In this document: piece by piece, positions 30,101 to 40,764 of the stretch
How positions within the stretch are numbered: position 1 is the first letter of the stretch
Layout of the letters: the number at the start of each line of letters is the position of its first letter
Source of the DNA: Klebsormidium nitens
Lineage: Eukaryota; Streptophyta; Klebsormidiophyceae; Klebsormidiales; Klebsormidiaceae
Reading direction: 5' to 3'
Assembly (NCBI GenBank): GCA_000708835.1
Contig: DF237668.1
Span: forward strand, 1-40,764
Length of the DNA stretch: 40,764 nt
Program-made: the position numbers and the translations under genes
The notes under the pieces: generated by a model
The model's database searches: none
Seen by the model: only the letters and a program-made list of their open reading frames with translations
Told to the model about the DNA's origin: nothing

Positions 30101-33100
30101 TCATCGGTCAGGAGTACCCCGAGGTTACGTTACTGTGAGGTTCCGTGAGTCACGCGTGCATCCCTGGCCTGCGTACAGGGGATTCTGATCGGTGTGGGGG
30201 TTCAGATTGGAAAACTGTAGTCCACGTTCTCCTTCCACGGGTTCTGACACCCCAAAAAAGACCTTACGTGCTGGCCCGGCTGCGCCGTCGCCTTCTCCAG
30301 CCGCTACACCTCAACCTCGCTTCTCAACAGAAAACCGAAACATCTTCATTCAAGTAACAAGTTCGAGACAAGATGCAGTCTTTTCAAGACAAAATGACGC
30401 CCCAAAACCCCTAAAACCACTTACATGCTTGCCCGGCTGCGCCGTCACCTTCTCGAGCCGCTTCACCGCAACTTCGCGCCCCTCCAAAACCCCGTAGTAA
30501 ACCCGGCCAAACCCGCCCTCGCCAATCAGCAGCGTCGGGCTGAAGTTCTGCGTCGCGCCCTGGAGCTCCTTGAACGTGAACAGCAGCGGAACGTTTCCGT
30601 TTCCGGTCGCTCCGTCCAGGCGGAACCGATCCCTGGAGGAACGCTGGCTGCCGGGCGTGGGCGTGTCAGCGTCGGGGCTGGACAGCGGGTAGTCGTTACC
30701 GTTGCCGGCGCCGTTACCGTTGGGGGTGCCGGCGTCAACGGAACCCTCGACGGAAGCGCGCTCAGCGTTCCGTTTCAGGACCTGCGGACGGGAAAGCACC
30801 TTTGAAACTGCATCTAGGAACTTGCAGGTTTGTATACAGTTGCTTTGACTTCTGAATTTTGGGTTTTTCCGGAAAAGGGGATGAAAAGAAGCTCGTACCA
30901 GGGAAGGATAGCTCGTGTCACACCCCTGTCACACAAGTAGAGCACCACCCAAAACAGCAAGCACAAGTATCGTCGCACGCATCCAGGTTTCATTTCGAAG
31001 AGGGATGCACATATTGTAAGTAGCTACCAGAAAAAGCAGCGACTGAACGTTTGATCAGGCCTCGGACCTGCTTCAAACGACGGCCTCTAACAGCTTCCAA
31101 CGACCCGCAAGCTTAGCTTTTCAGAAGGCGAAAGTTTCATCCGCTTATTTCGGTTTTGTCCCAGTACAACTTGCAATTACGCCGGCTTCAGCGACTTTCT
31201 CTTCATATTGTTTCTGGGCGACCACTTGACCTGATTCGCACTTCTCTAGCTAGTTGCCAAAAGAGGACCGGTACTTCGAAATTTGTAAACACGTTTCTCA
31301 CCTCGCCAATTGTGCCTTGCCTCCACATTGCCATGCCGCCGTTGCTAAAGTCGGCCACAGGCTTCAGCAGGCGAGAGCCGCTCCCGTCGCTCTTGTTGTC
31401 GATGCTTTCCGTGGATGTTTGGGAGGGGGTGCCCGCCATGGGGTAATACGACCCCCCCTTGGCGTCGAATGTGTACTCAGGCTTTGCGGGGTCTGCAGGA
31501 ATTACGCGGCTTTTCATTAGTGGGTGTCCCTCACGAAGCTGGAGTTGAAGCGTACCTTCGGAATGTTTTGTGGACTCATGGAAGGTTCGCTGTTCGACCT
31601 TGTTCCTTGCAATGGCTTGCAGAAACATACGGAGGGATGCGAGTTTCGTACATAGCTAGAAAACAGAGCTCTCTTACACGTTTGAGGTTTACAGATAGCG
31701 TCACAGTTCTCTCCGATCCTCTGAAACTCGGACACATGACCTACCGGCAAAGACTGTAGCCGGATCAATGACAGTCGAAGCGCCTGATGTGCAAACGCGA
31801 GGAAACCGGATGGCGCAACGCTGACTCTTTTGCCAACTGATGGCAAGGCAGCAAACAAAGGTCATTGAACACACCGAAATCCTTCAAACAAACGTCTCCC
31901 AAAACATAAGCAGGAGCCGAACGTACCCATAGGGGCTGGCCCCGACCCTGCGGGGGTGCTCTTATATACTCCGCCGGCAATAAGCGGGCCCCGGCTCCGG
32001 GCCATGCACTGGCGTTTTAGGTACCAGGCGAGAATGACGAGTACGACAATCCCCAGAGGAACGAAAATTGCGGTGACGATTGTGTCGGTCGTGGTCCAGT
32101 GGAAACCGCCGCCTGCAATGACAATCTGCCACGTGTCAGAGCGGCAAGGGCGCCCGAGTGCTGTAGCGAATGCTTGCTGTGTGGTGAAACTTTGCTGGGT
32201 CGAAAAATCCGCAGCCCTTCAGTGGATGTCTGCAGCAGTTTGCAGGATACTAGCTATGCAACCTTGCAATTCGGCGGCAACTTGGAGTTCCGTAACATCT
32301 GCTAGACGAGGTTACAAGCCAGATTAGAAAAGGATAAATCAAGGAAATCGTAGATAGGACGATCACAGCATGAGTCTGCATCCGGCAGACCGCACCAAAC
32401 AAGCTCTTCCCGATCCAAATGTCGCAAGTCTCGGTCCTAACAGGCTTTCTCCTTCAAAAACCCCTTGTGTTCATGAAGCAAGCCTGTCTCACCTCCGCAG
32501 TTCTCAACGCAAGAAGCATTTCCGTTTCCGTTTCCGTTGGCCCCCCCCACTCCGGCGGCCATAAGCGCAGCGCCGACCGGAGACATAGCCTGGGGGGGGC
32601 GGGGGGGCGGCTTTCGGATTCACGAGGCAGTAGACAGCGTTGGATGGAGTTTGGCAGAGCGGATTGCCGTCGTATCTGCGTTTGAAGATGGGAAACTTGA
32701 TTCTATGAAAGCGGCCGGATCGATGGGGAAGCTTTGATAAAAGTTGCTGGACTACTGAGTTACGAAAGAATGGTGGGGGCCGGTGTATGTGAAATGTGCT
32801 TTCAGTGCAGAGGGTACAATCTCAGCGGTTGCTGGAAGGCAAAGAACCCGTAGCTACGCCAAAGGAGCGAGGGAAGCACGGGAAAAGGCTAGCTTTCGGT
32901 CACATAAGGCGTGAAAACTCGCTTGCTTACAGAAGGCGTCTCGATTTTATTGAACGTCTCCTGTATCAAACCGTTCTCGAGTACAGACAACTCAACCTTT
33001 CCTTTTGGGATAACAGCTGACGAAAGCAAGGCAAGGCGCGCAACCACGTCCGCGTTCTAGAAAAGGCCAAAAGCGGCAGCAATGGACGATAAGCGATATG

Positions 33101-36100
33101 CGTGAAGGCATAAGCACGGAGGCTCACCTGGCCACCAGTTGCGGCTCCTGGGTCAGAGCAATTGGGACCAGGCCGGTCAGAAAGTTGTTGTGAAGGAACC
33201 TGCACCAGTGAGCAGCCAGGGGTTGACGTCAGCTCCAGATGGATTGGCGTCCGGTCCACGTTCAAAGCTGACGAGAGAGCGAACGGGGGCGCCCGAAGGC
33301 GCGCCGTGCGGTGTTCTAACTGGAGGTCGCGACTCGGAGGCAGAGGGGAGACATCGGTATACGCTTCACGGTTCTGATAAGACAACAAGGCAAATTAGGC
33401 CCGAATACAAACCCGAACCCGAACCCGAACCCGAACCCGAACCCGAACCCAAACCGGACCCGGACCCGGAACACGACCCAGACGGAGACCCGAACCCAGA
33501 ATATAACCAAGAGCCGAACCTAAACCCCAAACCCAGATCCAGATCCCGCCCTCTATTTCTTTACCACCCTCAATCGTTCTTTCGCATTTCTTCTTTCCTG
33601 AGATCCTATCACCGAAAAGCAGGCCTTCTTGGAAGGTACACCACAGGGATCGAAGCAATAGATCTGGAAATGGCATCATAGTCGAGAGCAAAGCGCAAGG
33701 AAGATTGAGGGGGTATCTTACAGCCAGCCGAGGCTCTTGCAGTTGGCCAGTTCTGGGGGCACCGTCCCACTCAGGCTGTTGTTATGCAGCAACCTGCAGA
33801 GATGGTCGATCCTTGGGCCTCAAGACTTGCGGACGTGAAACATCTGATGTTGGAAGAAGGGCTTTGCCTGACTGATAATGGAAGCATTGAAATGTCTACG
33901 TTGGAAGGAAAGAAGGAAAACCAGCTTGCTTGCCTAAATGACGGAAATTCGAGACCTACAGCAGAATATGGGAATCAAGGGCTATCGTCTGCGCCAAAAC
34001 CACTTCTGAAGCAACTTTACCCTCTCCCTGCTCCGTAGGTCCACGAGCAGCCGTCAAAACACTTTACCTCCTTACAATGAGAACACTCCTTTACTTTCAA
34101 GAAAGGAGAGATTGGAGGGCTCACAGGCCATATAGGTTGGTCAGATTGCCGAGCTCCGGCGGAACCGGTCCGTTCAGCTTGTTGTCGTACAGAACCAGCA
34201 TCGTCAAGTTGGTCAGCTGTCCCAAGGCGGGGAGGATCGGTCCAGCGATGTTGTTGCTCGCCAAGTTGCTGCACCAAGGAAAGGATTTTTGGCATAAGTG
34301 AGAAAGAGCAGCTTGAAGACGAAGAGTGAGTCGCCAAAGGTAAGAGTCCTGGCCGTATGCTTCTCGCTTTGACCGTCAGGCTAGTGGGATATCTATAGGA
34401 CAAGACGGCCTTCCTACACAGAATTCGGTTCTCACGTTTCGAATGGCAAGACTGATTGTTGGCTAGACTGCTTGCTCAGGTTACGCCAATGAAGCTCATA
34501 GTCAAGACTCTCAGCAGCTCAGGAACGGCCGGGGGCCTTATTGAGGAGCCTTCTCCAGCGGTCAATCAGGTTTTGATTCAGCAACGGATGTCTGTTACGC
34601 TTTCGCGTCTGCTTTGAAGAGCGATTGCTCATTTCAAAACCAGTGCATGCATGATCCTCCTGCAATCCATGTTGAATCAACAAGCAAGCCAGCAACACGA
34701 AACATACAATAGTAGCACGCATGTCCAACTTACAAGTCAACTACCCACTCGACTCGTCTCCATTTTGTTCGTCTCCACGTCTTGGAGTTACTCAACTCAA
34801 GAAACATGTTTGGAATGTGCGGATCGTCAGAAGTCATACGGTCGGACGTGAGAAAAGCTCACATGGTTTGGAGCTTTGTGAGAGCTGTGATGCCAGCTGG
34901 CAAGTAGCCCCAGATCTGGTTGCTGCTGAGGTCGAGGGTCGTCAGTGACGTCAGCTGGACGAGCCAGGGGTCCATCGTGCTGACGATGGCATTCGAATGC
35001 AGGTCGAGAGTCTGGGAAAAGAAAATAAGGGTTCAGTTGGCAAACAGCTAGCTAGCCCGATCAGCAGACGAAAGTGTGAGCAAAGCGATGGAGCTTTCGG
35101 AAGAATTTCGAAGGGGCAACCAACCGCTGGTACATCAAATCTGCCCAAATGCTGTTTTGAGGAAGTGCTTCTCGCCTCTAAGCAAAAAAGCGCATACATA
35201 CATCAAGCAAACAAGTGCTTAGTACGCCGACGTCTGAAAGAGGCTGTCATAGTTGCGGCTGAAGTTGTTTCTAAGGAAAAGGTTTGTCTCCAATAAATCA
35301 CTCCTTCCTCCAGGGGCCCCTTCTCAGCCGAATGACGACCTTGCTGAACCATCCTTCAACTTTCGACAAGCCTGTCTGCACGAACTCAACGCACCTCTCT
35401 AATGCCCCTTGCAAATAGGCCCATCCAAAGGCCGTCCAAGCATAGCATGTGATCGGACCAACGTGATGGGGCACAGATTGGATTCTGGTGAGCCAACGTC
35501 CACGTCTGCCGATGTGGCAAAGAACCTCAATATCTCTTAGACCTATCAACAATGCTGTTTGTTTGACAGCCATAGGAGCTAAAGATTGACATAGTTACCC
35601 TGTGATTAGCAGACGAATTTGCAAAGGACCCACCTGCAGTTTGGTGAGGTTACCCAACTCGACAGGAATGGGCCCCTGCAGTTTGTTGCTGCTCAAATCC
35701 AGCAACTGCAGCTGTGACAGCTGGCTGATCACGCGCGGGATATTGCCGGACAAGCCGGTGTTTGGAAGCTGGCTGCAAGACAGTGAGAAAGGAGGGTTAA
35801 GGACCAGTTAAGCTATCCTGGTTACAACATAATGAGATGTTGACTGAGAGGGAATCCCAGGTTTCCAAGCTGGCTACTACAGAGCGCTCAGGAGGGATTG
35901 GGTAAGAAGCAAGGTCAGACTGATGGTGAACCTGCATCAATTTGCCTGAGTTTGAGAAAAGGAGAACCAGGTTTAATCTGGAAAAAGAAGCTCTGAAGAC
36001 GGCGGATGGGAACCCCTGAAAAGACTGGTATTTGGTCGGAAAAGGCTGACAGAGGGAGTTGACAGCAGCTGACCACAGGTGAGAAGCTTAAGATAGGACT

Positions 36101-38075
36101 ACGCTTGATTATATAATGTTAGTGATTACCCTGCCAGGATAGGAAGAAAATCTGAGCCCCAATCTGGAACCTAGATTGGGCTTGGTTATATCATGTCAAA
36201 GAGAAGATTTGCTGTCAACACTGAGGAACGAAAAGCTTGGCTTGAATCAGGGGAGAACCGTTCTGACAACTGGACACGACAGGCCTCAGGAAGTTTCGTA
36301 TCACGCATATTGTTGAGAGGGAAAGATTGTTGTCAGCAGAGATTTTGCTTTGCAACTGATGAGACTTCCGCAGATCCCAAAAACGGCGCCATAGGGTCAA
36401 TCTATAAAGTGCTGGTACATCACTTGGAGGCCCAAGTCCAGAAAAGTGACCCTTTTTTGCAATGTTCGGTTGAGTAGAAGACCACCATGCTAGTCTCCCT
36501 TACCTTGTTCAGCCGCATTGGACAACCCCCTCTCAATTTTTCAGACCGTTAGGCTTATTGAGGCACGTTTGCAGAAGTCTCCCTTACCTTGCTCTAGGCC
36601 GGTCTTTCTCCCCATCTCATTGCAACCTTCACTCCCATCCCTTTGCGCCCTAGTCTCCCTATCTTGAGGCCGGTCAACTCGTTCCTGCGCTGATGTATCT
36701 CTTCAAGTACAAACCACAGAATCTTTCTGCACTGATCCATGGAAATCATGGGAAAGCGGGCCAAAATACACATGGGTAGGAAAGAAGAGAAGTGCGAGGG
36801 GCTCACAGCTGGGTCACGCGTCTAGCGGTGTTTCCACTCGCCGCCGTACAGGTCACCCCCAGCCAGTTGTCACCGCACGGGTCATTCCCCTGCCAGTTGG
36901 CAAGAGCGGGCGGGTTCCCAGTGGCCTGCTTAAAGACGGCCAGGCTGTTTGCTGCAAGGAAGGGGGCAGATATACTGAGCCACTTCTAGGATCATGGATT
37001 TGGTTTGGCTCAAAGAACGACTGTCATGCGGCTCTCTGAAAGGTTGGTATTGACTCGCTATATGAAGAATGATAGAGTCCTCTTTCCACTTGACAGCACA
37101 AGATCCATACGGCTGCTGCAATCACCGGTTTAATTGCTGCAAGGGCCTGAGAGAAAGATTCTCGCGCTTAGACATACTCTCGGGCAGCCACATTCTATGG
37201 AACTTTGCCACAGGGCAGTTGGACCGATGCCTGAGGGGGGGTACAACTTCTTATCCTCATCTGACAGCCCCTGAGCCGAGCTAGGCCAAATGCCAAAAGG
37301 CTGTGTGCTGACCACCGCAAAGGGCTTGCTGCTGAGGGGTCTCTGAGTGGCAAACCACCGTCGATGTGACATGTATGCTTGATAGCATTGGACTCACTAT
37401 TGGTGGAGCCACAAAATGAGGGCAATGATCAAGTCACGAAAAGCAATGATAAGGGACGCAAAAGTGACACAAGGTTCAGGTTTGATTGCCCTGACAATGG
37501 GACAAAAGAACCTTTGGTCATTAAAGTCGACAATACACCCTCTAACCAATGCCAAATTGCTGGGGCAGCTCTACTCTTTCCTGGTAAAGTGCTCTAGCCT
37601 TTGTATCCAGCTTTGCTCTGTTTCACTACGGTCATAACTAGGGGCGGCAGTACGAGCTCAAGAGAAGGCACAAGACTGCGGTTCATGGTCTATTATGTCC
37701 ACTCAATCTCTACCAAGGCGCAGAGAAGGGAAGCGATAGGGGTGTGCCAGCCAGAAGATGAAGCCTCTTTTCACACTAGCCACAACTCTTGTTTGCACCA
37801 CTCTCAAGGAAAGAAAGCAGAGACAGTAAAGTCTAACTACATAGTACACATGGGTGTCTGAAAGGTTGAAAAACCAAAGACCGCTATCCATTTGACAGCA
37901 TTGCACAACAAGGACTGAGAGGCCCTAAAACAAGGAATCAGTACGTTTGTTCCGCGGTAAAAGGGACCGCTTGGAAATAGCACTCACCTTCAGAAGGATC
38001 TGACACCCCTGCTGCCAGCCCCACCCAGCAACATGCCACCGCACACAGTATAGCCCAGAGGGCTTGCGATTTCAT
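27186..38075 (-). CDS. Leucine-rich-repeat receptor-like kinase (RD type)
   Basis: Minus-strand exons: 38075-37988, 36951-36807, 35772-35634, 35011-34863, 34268-34125, 33793-33722, 33199-33128, 32589-32493, 32125-31927, 31492-31302, 30781-30425, 29738-29588, 29190-29076, 28721-28578, 28036-27853, 27473-27186; about 844 residues. Order: signal peptide ([16 protein letters not shown]); LRRNT-type cap ([19 protein letters not shown]); about six LRRs ([67 protein letters not shown]); membrane helix at about 318-337 ([20 protein letters not shown]); Ser/Thr/Asn/Gly-rich juxtamembrane; kinase with GEGGFG (519), VAVK Lys (539), alpha-C Glu (559), HRD (639-641), DFG (659-661) and YMAPE. All catalytic residues are present. 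Ligand unknown. The HRD codons are split by a GC-AG intron. Exon 8 frame is uncertain. The tail beyond LEVILQ is atypical and may hide another intron. Confidence 0.88.
28260..28570. repeat. CGGAA-rich low-complexity tracts in kinase intron 14
   Basis: Irregular GGAACGGAA/GAACGGAAGG words cluster at 28263-28280, 28380-28395 and 28500-28567. They are interspersed with the copy of the exon 14 end. Related AACGGAAACGG words also occur within kinase exons 8 and 11, where they encode Asn-Gly runs. Confidence 0.6.
28406..28465 (-). repeat. Copy of the kinase exon 14 end with its 5' splice site
   Basis: On the plus strand, AACGGCTCACTCTGGCACCATGTA then CCCAACGATG...AAGTTGGACACTTGC parallels 28567-28630 (AACGGCTGCTCACTCTGGCGCCATGTA, CCCATTGTC...AGCTTGGTGGTCTGC). 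The copied block includes the GTGAG donor and the APE-region codons. It lies downstream of the working exon in transcription order. Confidence 0.7.
29074..29076 (-). other. Non-canonical GC 5' splice site splitting the HRD motif
   Basis: Exon 13 ends CACAG and the intron begins GCGAGT. Joined to GGATTTC at 28721 this restores CAC AGG GAT TTC (His-Arg-Asp-Phe), the invariant catalytic-loop motif. The nearest GT (GTCTAT) gives neither the right frame nor the motif. The exon is a good AG|GC match to minor GC-AG introns. Confidence 0.8.
29446..29484. repeat. Perfect 17-bp inverted repeat with 5-nt loop in kinase intron 12
   Basis: GTGTCAAAGTATGCCAC (29446-29462) and its exact reverse complement GTGGCATACTTTGACAC (29468-29484) are separated by AACAC. 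In the kinase transcript this would form a very stable short hairpin. No similar sequence was noticed elsewhere in the window. Confidence 0.85.
29913..30249. repeat. Long imperfect inverted repeat in kinase intron 11 (MITE-like)
   Basis: The arm 29913-29982 and the arm 30180-30249 are reverse complements with roughly 80% agreement. Shared blocks are CAGAAC, GGAAGGAGA, GGACT.CAGTTT and ACCCCCACACCGAT. The roughly 200-bp spacer also shows weak symmetry. The left arm contains its own palindrome CGGACTGCA-GTT-TGCAGTCCG (29938-29958). No target duplication could be fixed. Confidence 0.7.
30261..30330 (-). repeat. Copy of the kinase exon 11 end with its 5' splice site
   Basis: On the plus strand CTTACGTGCTGGCCCGGCTGCGCCGTCGCCTTCTCCAGCCGC (30263 onward, in pieces) matches 30420-30465 (CTTACATGCTTGCCCGGCTG, CGCCGTCACCTTCTCGAGCC). 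The copied segment carries the donor and the last roughly 20 codons after the VAVK lysine. It is downstream of the working exon. Confidence 0.85.
33412..33450. repeat. CCCGAA hexanucleotide microsatellite, about 6.5 units
   Basis: Perfect CCCGAA repeats are followed by a decaying tail (CCCAAACCGGACCCGGACC) to about 33520. The tract lies in kinase intron 6. It resembles no standard plant telomere unit (CCCTAAA). Confidence 0.9.
36490..36680. repeat. Three-fold degenerate repeat in kinase intron 2
   Basis: TAGTCTCCCTTACCTTGTTC (about 36491), AAGTCTCCCTTACCTTGCTC (about 36574) and TAGTCTCCCTATCTTGAGGC (about 36651) recur at 75-85-bp spacing; the second and third are followed or joined by AGGCCGGTC. 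On the transcribed strand the words read AAGGTAAGGGAGAC, a strong donor-like sequence, so they may be decoy 5' splice sites. Confidence 0.55.
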
Positions 38076-39395
38076 TCCTGCTGACACACACGTGTCCTAG
38101 TGAGTACACTAAAACAGCCTTTCTCCTTTCCTTTCCGTTCGTCTGGTGTTACAAACGAATGCTATGTTTAATGAGCATGTAAGGAGAACCCCACCCTCCC
38201 AAGGTAAGCAAAAGGCTGGTAGACTACAGAACACAATGCTGTAGAGCAGCTAGATGCAACACCTGGTGCGAGTTTCTTGGTTGCAGGAAGCTTCCTCGAG
38301 GGCAGAGCTTTTCTGGAAGCCCCGCGGAGCTAGACGCCCGCAGACTTTGCAAATCCGCAGCTCAACGCAACTCTGATTGATCCTCAAACCTTGCAGAAAG
38401 TAGCTACAACTCTTTAAGTGGCAGGACTTTTCAGCTGCTGCCCGCCCCCAAGAGCTTTTTGGAAATGTCGCAACCGAATTTCTAAAAGCAACGTGTGAAT
38501 CAACTTTAAGTGATGGAAGGCGCCACTGCGCATCACTGCGTGGGATGATGCAACATGCGAGATGGTTCCGCCTGAGCTGTTCCCTCTTGAAAGAGTCTTG
38601 CAGAATGCTTTGCAGCGCGCTATGCCCACTGCAGGATTCAGCAAAGCATGCAGGATGATGTGATGGGTTCCAACTTCCCACTCTTGCATAGTGCTGAGTG
38701 GAGTCCAGGCCGTCCTTGTACGCCCGATTGGGAATTTCACTTGTAGAAGATCTCATCATGGTGATGTCAACAAGAGTGGTGTACCGTAGGTACGTCATAC
38801 TTTGCCAGGTACAGACCGTACCGTACTTACGCACACAAGCAAAACAAGGTGCCCGGGCTCCAATAGCAGGAGCCGGGAGGCGCAGTGTACAATCTTGCAG
38901 TGCATACCACGTGTGTTTGTTCTGCAAAGATCGGACGCATTACAATGCTCTTGAGGATGATCGAAGGGTTGGAAACATGGTCAGCTTTATGCATTGCAAG
39001 AATTGCCGCATTAATAATATGTATGGTACCGTCAGAGTCTCCCGGGGGCACCGCGTGAGAAGCCCTTTGCCCAGCTAAAATTTGGGACCAGGGAGTTGAC
39101 GTGAACTTCGGTACCTAGTCAACAATCCCGGATATCCGGAAGCGCGGCCCATGTGCGCGTCCTTTTGTACCGGGTGGCACTGCGGATTCCATCCTAGCAG
39201 ACTAGCAGTACAGTAGCTCATTCGTGCGGTCGGGAATGATTTCCGCACGCGAAACATTCGCGGCAACGAAAATTGCAAGGAGGGGGAGTTGGACGACGTG
39301 CAACAAGAGTCGGGACTCGGGCGGAGTCGGGTCGCCATGTGCAAAGGTGCAAACGTCAATTGCAATTTTCCAGCGGCCGGGAAAACTTGAAGCTA

Positions 39396-39660
39396 CCGTA
39401 GTGGCACGGACAATTCGCGCCAGGCTCTTACGAAAATTATTTTATTTCAGTTCCTGGTTTCGCACCAGGGTTTTGAGGAATATTAAATTTTCGCAGTAGC
39501 CAAGATTAACAGTGTTTTAGGCCCTTTTTTGCGTGTTTTTAGGCTTCATTTGATTTATTTTGGTTCCGCACTTTCGCACCAATCTTAAAATAATTTCCGA
39601 AAATTTTCGCACGAAGGCCTGACGATTTATTTTTGGTGCGAATTGTCCGTGCCACTACGG
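39396..39660. mobile_element. 265-bp MITE with long terminal inverted repeats
   Basis: The left end CCGTAGTGGCACGGACAATTC and right end GAATTGTCCGTGCCACTACGG (given in part) are exact inverted repeats for 23 bp, then 4 of 5 more. Symmetry continues inward (CAGGC...CGAAAATTATTTTA) to about 60 bp with indels. The ends are flanked by TA on both sides (39394-39395, 39661-39662), as for Tc1/mariner-type elements, though the palindromic AGCTA context leaves the exact border open. It has no coding capacity. Confidence 0.75.
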
Positions 39661-40100
39661 TAGCTGAATTCATTCTACCGGGCAATGTGAAATTGATCGA
39701 TCCAAAACTAAACCAATTCCTGAGTAGTCGAGATAGGTAATCACGCGGAACCCCGCTCCCAAACGGGGCCTAACTACCCAATTAAAGCCAAAAGCCCCCC
39801 GGGCTTGATCTTCCTCGTAGCGAGAGCGTTTAACAAAACACCTTGATCGATGGAGATTCGCGAAGCCTTTTTCATTACCCGGGGCCCGCCTGTATAGGCT
39901 CTGGCCCTCGTTCCCCCAGGAGCATCGTTCAATTTCAAAAGTGGCAACGGTTATCAAACTGGGCCGTTTCTAATTTTACGTCAGCCTTGATGACGTGCCC
40001 ATCGAACACCGAATCTAGCGCTGTGACACGTCATAGGGCATTCAAAGCAATTAAAGTCCGGAGCGTTCGGGTAGTGTACGGACAACGATGGAGTTGACCG

Positions 40101-40140
40101 CGTATATATAAGCACTCAGTCAATCACAGTCCTGTGATTG
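40101..40140 (+). promoter_or_regulatory. TATA-like box followed by a 9-bp palindrome
   Basis: CGTATATATAAGC (40101-40113) is a good TATA-box match. CAATCACAG-TC-CTGTGATTG (40121-40140) is a perfect inverted repeat beginning about 10 nt later, immediately before dispersed repeat copy 2. It might drive a transcript rightward out of the window. Confidence 0.35.
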
Positions 40141-40148
40141 CCACTTGG

Positions 40149-40363
40149 CCTTGCCACCAACTTTCTCACCGGTGCCGGCCCGCTGCCTACCGGCTCCCCT
40201 GCGTTTCTACCGGCTGGGCAGGCGGGACAAGCCACTGGGCACCGCTTTTGCCTGAGTGCCAGGTAGGCGGTTTCTCCCGGCTTTCCAGCCCTTCGGCACC
40301 GGTGCATCTCCCCTTTCTGCCGGCCACTGAGGTCCAGCTTAAACAAGGTTCGTGGCATGCAAG
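40149..40363 (+). repeat. Dispersed repeat, copy 2
   Basis: About 215 bp aligning end to end, with small indels, to the reverse complement of 11408-11610. It is rich in CTACCGGC/CTGCCGGC words. Two copies 28.7 kb apart in opposite orientation suggest a repeat family in this genome. Confidence 0.75.
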
Positions 40364-40764
40364 CCCTGCTCGGCCTGTGCTGAAGCCTGACATTAATGTA
40401 TAAACAGGTGATGGACAGATCGATTTAGTCATTTAGTGGACTACATTGGTTGTATGCATACTGGGTGCCTAAATGGTGGACAATCAAACTGCGTTTGAGT
40501 TGGAGAACCGTAGACAAAATTTAGAAGAAATCCAGAGAAAAATAGCACTGCAAGCTGCTTTGTTTCTTAAAAAAACATCGCTATATACCTAGATGTGTAG
40601 TCGTAAATGCATGAGACGTCTATCCGACCCCCGGGGCAAGAACGATCAGTTTTTCACCGAACCAAAATATGAAAGTGATGGGCAGCTCGAGTCTTGGCGG
40701 CGGTCGATCTAACTGTCTGTTCAAGATTCGGGGCATGCAGCTGATCACGTCGAGAATGTAACGG

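Larger units (their letters stand above)
38076..40764. other. Intergenic region upstream of the receptor kinase
   Basis: Upstream sequence of the minus-strand kinase gene followed by AT-rich and repeat DNA to the window edge. No coding sequence is supported. It contains a small MITE (39396-39660), a TATA-like element with a palindrome (40101-40140) and the second copy of the dispersed repeat (40149-40363). Confidence 0.45.

Noticed and set aside
33412-33450. Possible internal telomere repeat
   Set aside because: The unit is CCCGAA, not CCCTAAA or a known algal variant, and it decays into ordinary microsatellite sequence.
33139-33681. Frame encoding a Pro-Glu repeat
   Set aside because: It is produced by the CCCGAA microsatellite in a kinase intron, on the opposite strand from the gene.
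27853-38075. Assignment of the kinase to the STRUBBELIG subfamily
   Set aside because: STRUBBELIG kinases have an atypical catalytic core, while this one has intact Lys, HRD and DFG. Subfamily cannot be set by eye.
38250-38927. 225-codon open frame on the minus strand upstream of the receptor kinase
   Set aside because: No recognisable domain or codon bias, and no acceptable gene context. It lies in the likely kinase promoter region. Length alone is not convincing in GC-balanced DNA.

Overview
The window is eukaryotic nuclear DNA from a green plant lineage. Genes are broken by many GT-AG introns, exons are GC-rich, and the families are plant ones: a chloroplast-type two-domain thioredoxin/GST-N protein, a myristoylated BONZAI-type copine, a U-box protein and a leucine-rich-repeat receptor kinase. 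My best guess is a streptophyte alga such as Klebsormidium, or an early land plant. This is inferred from gene content and base composition, not from any database match.

Layout: (1) 677-5729, plus strand: plastid-targeted protein with two thioredoxin-fold modules, nine exons. (2) 7037-9379, minus strand: type II membrane O-fucosyltransferase-like enzyme, two exons. (3) 9380-12102: divergent intergenic region with a PIF/Harbinger-like MITE, a decayed tRNA-like sequence and one copy of a roughly 200-bp dispersed repeat. (4) 12103-21044, plus strand: copine, twelve exons. (5) 22265-25375, plus strand: helical bundle + U-box + Sel1-repeat protein, two exons. (6) 27186-38075, minus strand: LRR receptor-like kinase, about sixteen exons. 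(7) 38076-40764: intergenic region with a second small MITE and an inverted second copy of the dispersed repeat. Exon phases close for all five models; the least certain joins are exon 4 of the first gene and the juxtamembrane exon of the kinase. The genes do not form one pathway, but the copine, the U-box/Sel1 protein and the receptor kinase are all of types used in plant membrane and immune signalling.

The most unusual signal is shared by three of the five genes. Their introns hold partial, decayed tandem copies of the neighbouring exon-intron junction. Copies carrying a 3' splice site plus the start of an exon lie upstream of the working exon. Copies carrying an exon end plus a 5' splice site lie downstream. 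The copine alone has at least eight clear copies, in units of about 150-220 bp. Most copies keep the reading frame for a stretch and then hit a stop, so they look like decoy or poison splice junctions, or scars of recurrent duplication across junctions.
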